A stretch of 64,000 nt of DNA. Source: Apus apus. Its lineage: Eukaryota; Chordata; Aves; Apodiformes; Apodidae. The notes below the pieces were generated by a model. That model did not search any database, was not told where the DNA came from, and saw nothing but the letters and a program-made list of their open reading frames with translations. A program made the translations under genes and the position numbers. How positions within the stretch are numbered: the stretch's first letter is position 1; the number at the start of each line of letters is the position of its first letter. This document shows, in pieces, positions 61,747 through 64,000 of this stretch. Location of the stretch: NCBI RefSeq assembly GCF_020740795.1, contig NC_067283.1, positions 60,109,966-60,173,965 on the forward strand, read 5' to 3'.

Positions 61747-64000
61747 CCTCTACTGTCTTCAGGCACCAATAATTTCATTAGACTCTCAGCTTTCTGGTAA
61801 GGGCTGTGAATTCCTGTGTGTCTGGACAGAGGGTCCTACTGGAACAGTAACAGTAAAAACTATCCGAAATCTTGTGCTAGTTACAAAAGTTCAAATACAA
61901 AGCTTTAATTGCACAGATCCAGCTGCTTGAAGCCACTTAGTCTAGCAAAGACATGAAAGACTAAACTTCAAGCATTCAGTCACATTTTCCATAAAAATTA
62001 AAAAATTACAGGATTACTCAGTCAAGTCACTTTTAATGAGAGATCATACAGTTATTCCTTATTTCTCTGCTGTCCACAGTAAGTATCTGTGATTGATTGT
62101 TCCTGTTCTTCACTATGAGAACAAGAGCCTGAATGAGGCTCGTTGCCGGTGATACCATCTCACGTGCATGGCTGCTGTCCCGCTTTGTCTTCACCATTCT
62201 GTAAACAGCCAGGAAAAACTGAAATGTGCTGACATTTCTACAAGCTACATCACTGCTCCTGAGTGCATGTGAAAGGGTTCCACCATCAAATGACTCCACC
62301 ATTTGATGATAGTATTTGCCCAAGGGTATCTATTTCTGGGCAGTGGCCAGGAACCCCTTCAGCTATCAATTCATCTCTAGGAAATAGGTTCAAATGACCT
62401 TCACGTGAACTCCATGCTCCCAACTTGTATGCCTTTGAAGTTTCCAGTTTATCTAGTTTCCAGAAATTTTAACCCCACTGCACATGAATCAGCATGCAAT
62501 CACTCATTGCCAACTGGAATGTGTGTCCCAAACTTGGATAAACAGACAAATACAAAATTATGTACCATCTGTCCATCTGACTAGAGGAGGAAAGCAAGTT
62601 TTGCCACTTGCTTATTTATTATGTGCGCTACAGTATGATTACCAGTGTGAAACATGACCCCTTTTTGGCCAGTTGCCCCCCAAACTGTGACTGCTACTGG
62701 CAATGGAAAGAGCAATGGAAAGATCTCTGAGAACGCAAGATCTTTTACCAAATGGAGCTCTGCCAAGACCCAGGTCACCCGTCTCCCCATCACATCACAT
62801 CAAAACAGACTCCAAAGTCTGAGCTCCAAAGTGTAGCTGAGTCAAACCAAAAAGCCAACATGCTTCCCAAAGCATCTGTTCCGTTCACATACCATTCAAA
62901 TGTTTCATCAACATACCATTTTCCAGAACTTTTTTCTCTTGAAGCTAAAATACTGCACTTGAATTACCTGCCATGCAACAAGGTAACTTCTGCTCACACA
63001 ACATAGGGTTAACAGAACTGAATTTCTCAGACTGACATTTTTATGTCAAAGCAGCAACTGATTGATCACAATCTTGCAATCTAATCAATGAAATCTGAGG
63101 GGAACAAAAAAAGTCTGTGAAATACTTGAGTGGACACTTAAAATTAATCCAGCTTCCTTCTTTTCCACACTGCATTTATTTTATGCAAACATTCAGTTGA
63201 CCAAGACTGAACACAAGTCTAAGAAGAGGCAAACTGTAAGTTTCCCCATCTGAAATACAGAGAAACATGATTTCCCTTGCCATATACAACAAATTTTTTT
63301 TTCATTTCACCCAGATATCTTTCATCTGCTCTAGTATAACTATCACCATGCCACGTCAGCACCTTCATCTTCTAAAAGCTGTTCCAGCAGAGAAGAGGAA
63401 CAGCCTTGACAGAAAAATCCATTTAACAAAATAAAAACAGCAGCAGAATGAACAGTTTGTACCAGTAACGACATCTGAAAACTGCTTTAATTGTGTGAAA
63501 ATATTCAAAAAGAGAAAAATCCCTGGAGGAAATGTGGCTTAGGTGCTGTTTACTTCTCCCTCTTTCAGGAACTTGAGTTTCAAAAGCTTTGGGGACAACA
63601 GATGAGGATACTACGCACTTAGTTCACAGAATGTGTAAGTGCTAGGATCACTGTTGATTTGAAGGCTGCATAATTAGCATGTTCAAAACCATTGATGTCT
63701 GTAAGCCTGGAGTCACTCAGCGTTACAAATTATGAACTCTATTAACATCCATTAAAGAGAGTGATACATCTTCAGGGAGTGGCACTCGTCAGAAGGAAGC
63801 TTAAATGTAGGCCTTTGATCTGGACAGCACGACCCTCAACATTAACAACGCAGAATCAGAATTTCAAAGTCAGTGTTATTTGAGAAAGTAATCCTGTAGT
63901 GAAGTTTGGGTGTTACATTTCTGCCTTTTTTGCTCTTTAAAACTCTTGCCTGGAGCTCTGGTCACTAAACACAAAAGTAAAGAGCTCTAACTTAACTAGT

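Larger units (their letters stand above)
53316..64000 (-). other. NFATC1: NFATC1 upstream intron (at least 10.7 kb, incomplete)
   Basis: The acceptor ttttctcttttag ends at 53316. I searched this region by eye for the preceding exon (expected to encode VVGGKKMVLSGHNF-like and VEKAP-like residues) and did not find it, so the intron appears to continue past the window. It contains poly-A/GAAA tracts near 55590 and 55760, a CR1 copy at 56660-57112 and a solo LTR at 60737-61746. Elsewhere I see only AT-rich unique sequence. Confidence 0.75.

Overview
This is vertebrate nuclear DNA, almost certainly from a bird. It is AT-rich, with long introns and no dense coding. Its recognisable repeats are avian: CR1 LINE fragments with the 3' signature ATTCTATGATTCTATGA, and a bird ERVL-type solo LTR. 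I could not identify the species.

The only gene I can support is the 3' half of NFATC1 (nuclear factor of activated T cells, cytoplasmic 1) on the minus strand. Reading from high to low coordinates, four coding exons join with matching phases and consensus splice sites: 53315-53260 (56 nt) and 51972-51840 (133 nt), which encode the end of the Rel-homology C-terminal (IPT-like) domain and the KRKR nuclear localisation signal; 36519-35833 (687 nt), the large Ser/Pro/Gln-rich C-terminal transactivation exon of the long isoform with two sumoylation consensus sites; and 6455-6406 (50 nt), the terminal exon, 29 kb away, ending in NEIIRNDLSSTSVHS and a stop. The 3'UTR probably runs to an AATAAA at 4556-4551. 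Reading through the donor of the 133-nt exon gives a short alternative C-terminus (stop at 51756-51754), as in the mammalian NFATc1/A isoform. The earlier exons (promoters, regulatory domain, DNA-binding domain) must lie beyond position 64000.

Layout: 1-4534, apparent downstream intergenic DNA with no gene seen; 4535-6455, terminal exon and 3'UTR; 6456-35832, a 29.4-kb intron with CR1 fragments, a pair of related ~250-bp repeats, a CpG-enriched patch and an unexplained exon-like ORF; 35833-36519, the large exon; 36520-51839, a 15.3-kb intron with a ~2-kb degenerate CR1 copy close to the short-isoform stop; 51840-53315, two small exons and a 1.3-kb intron; 53316-64000, intron with a CR1 copy and a ~1-kb solo LTR. 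I found no RNA gene, CRISPR array or second protein-coding gene, and no convincing new biological system. The most useful observations concern alternative 3' ends of NFATC1 and their relation to transposon insertions.
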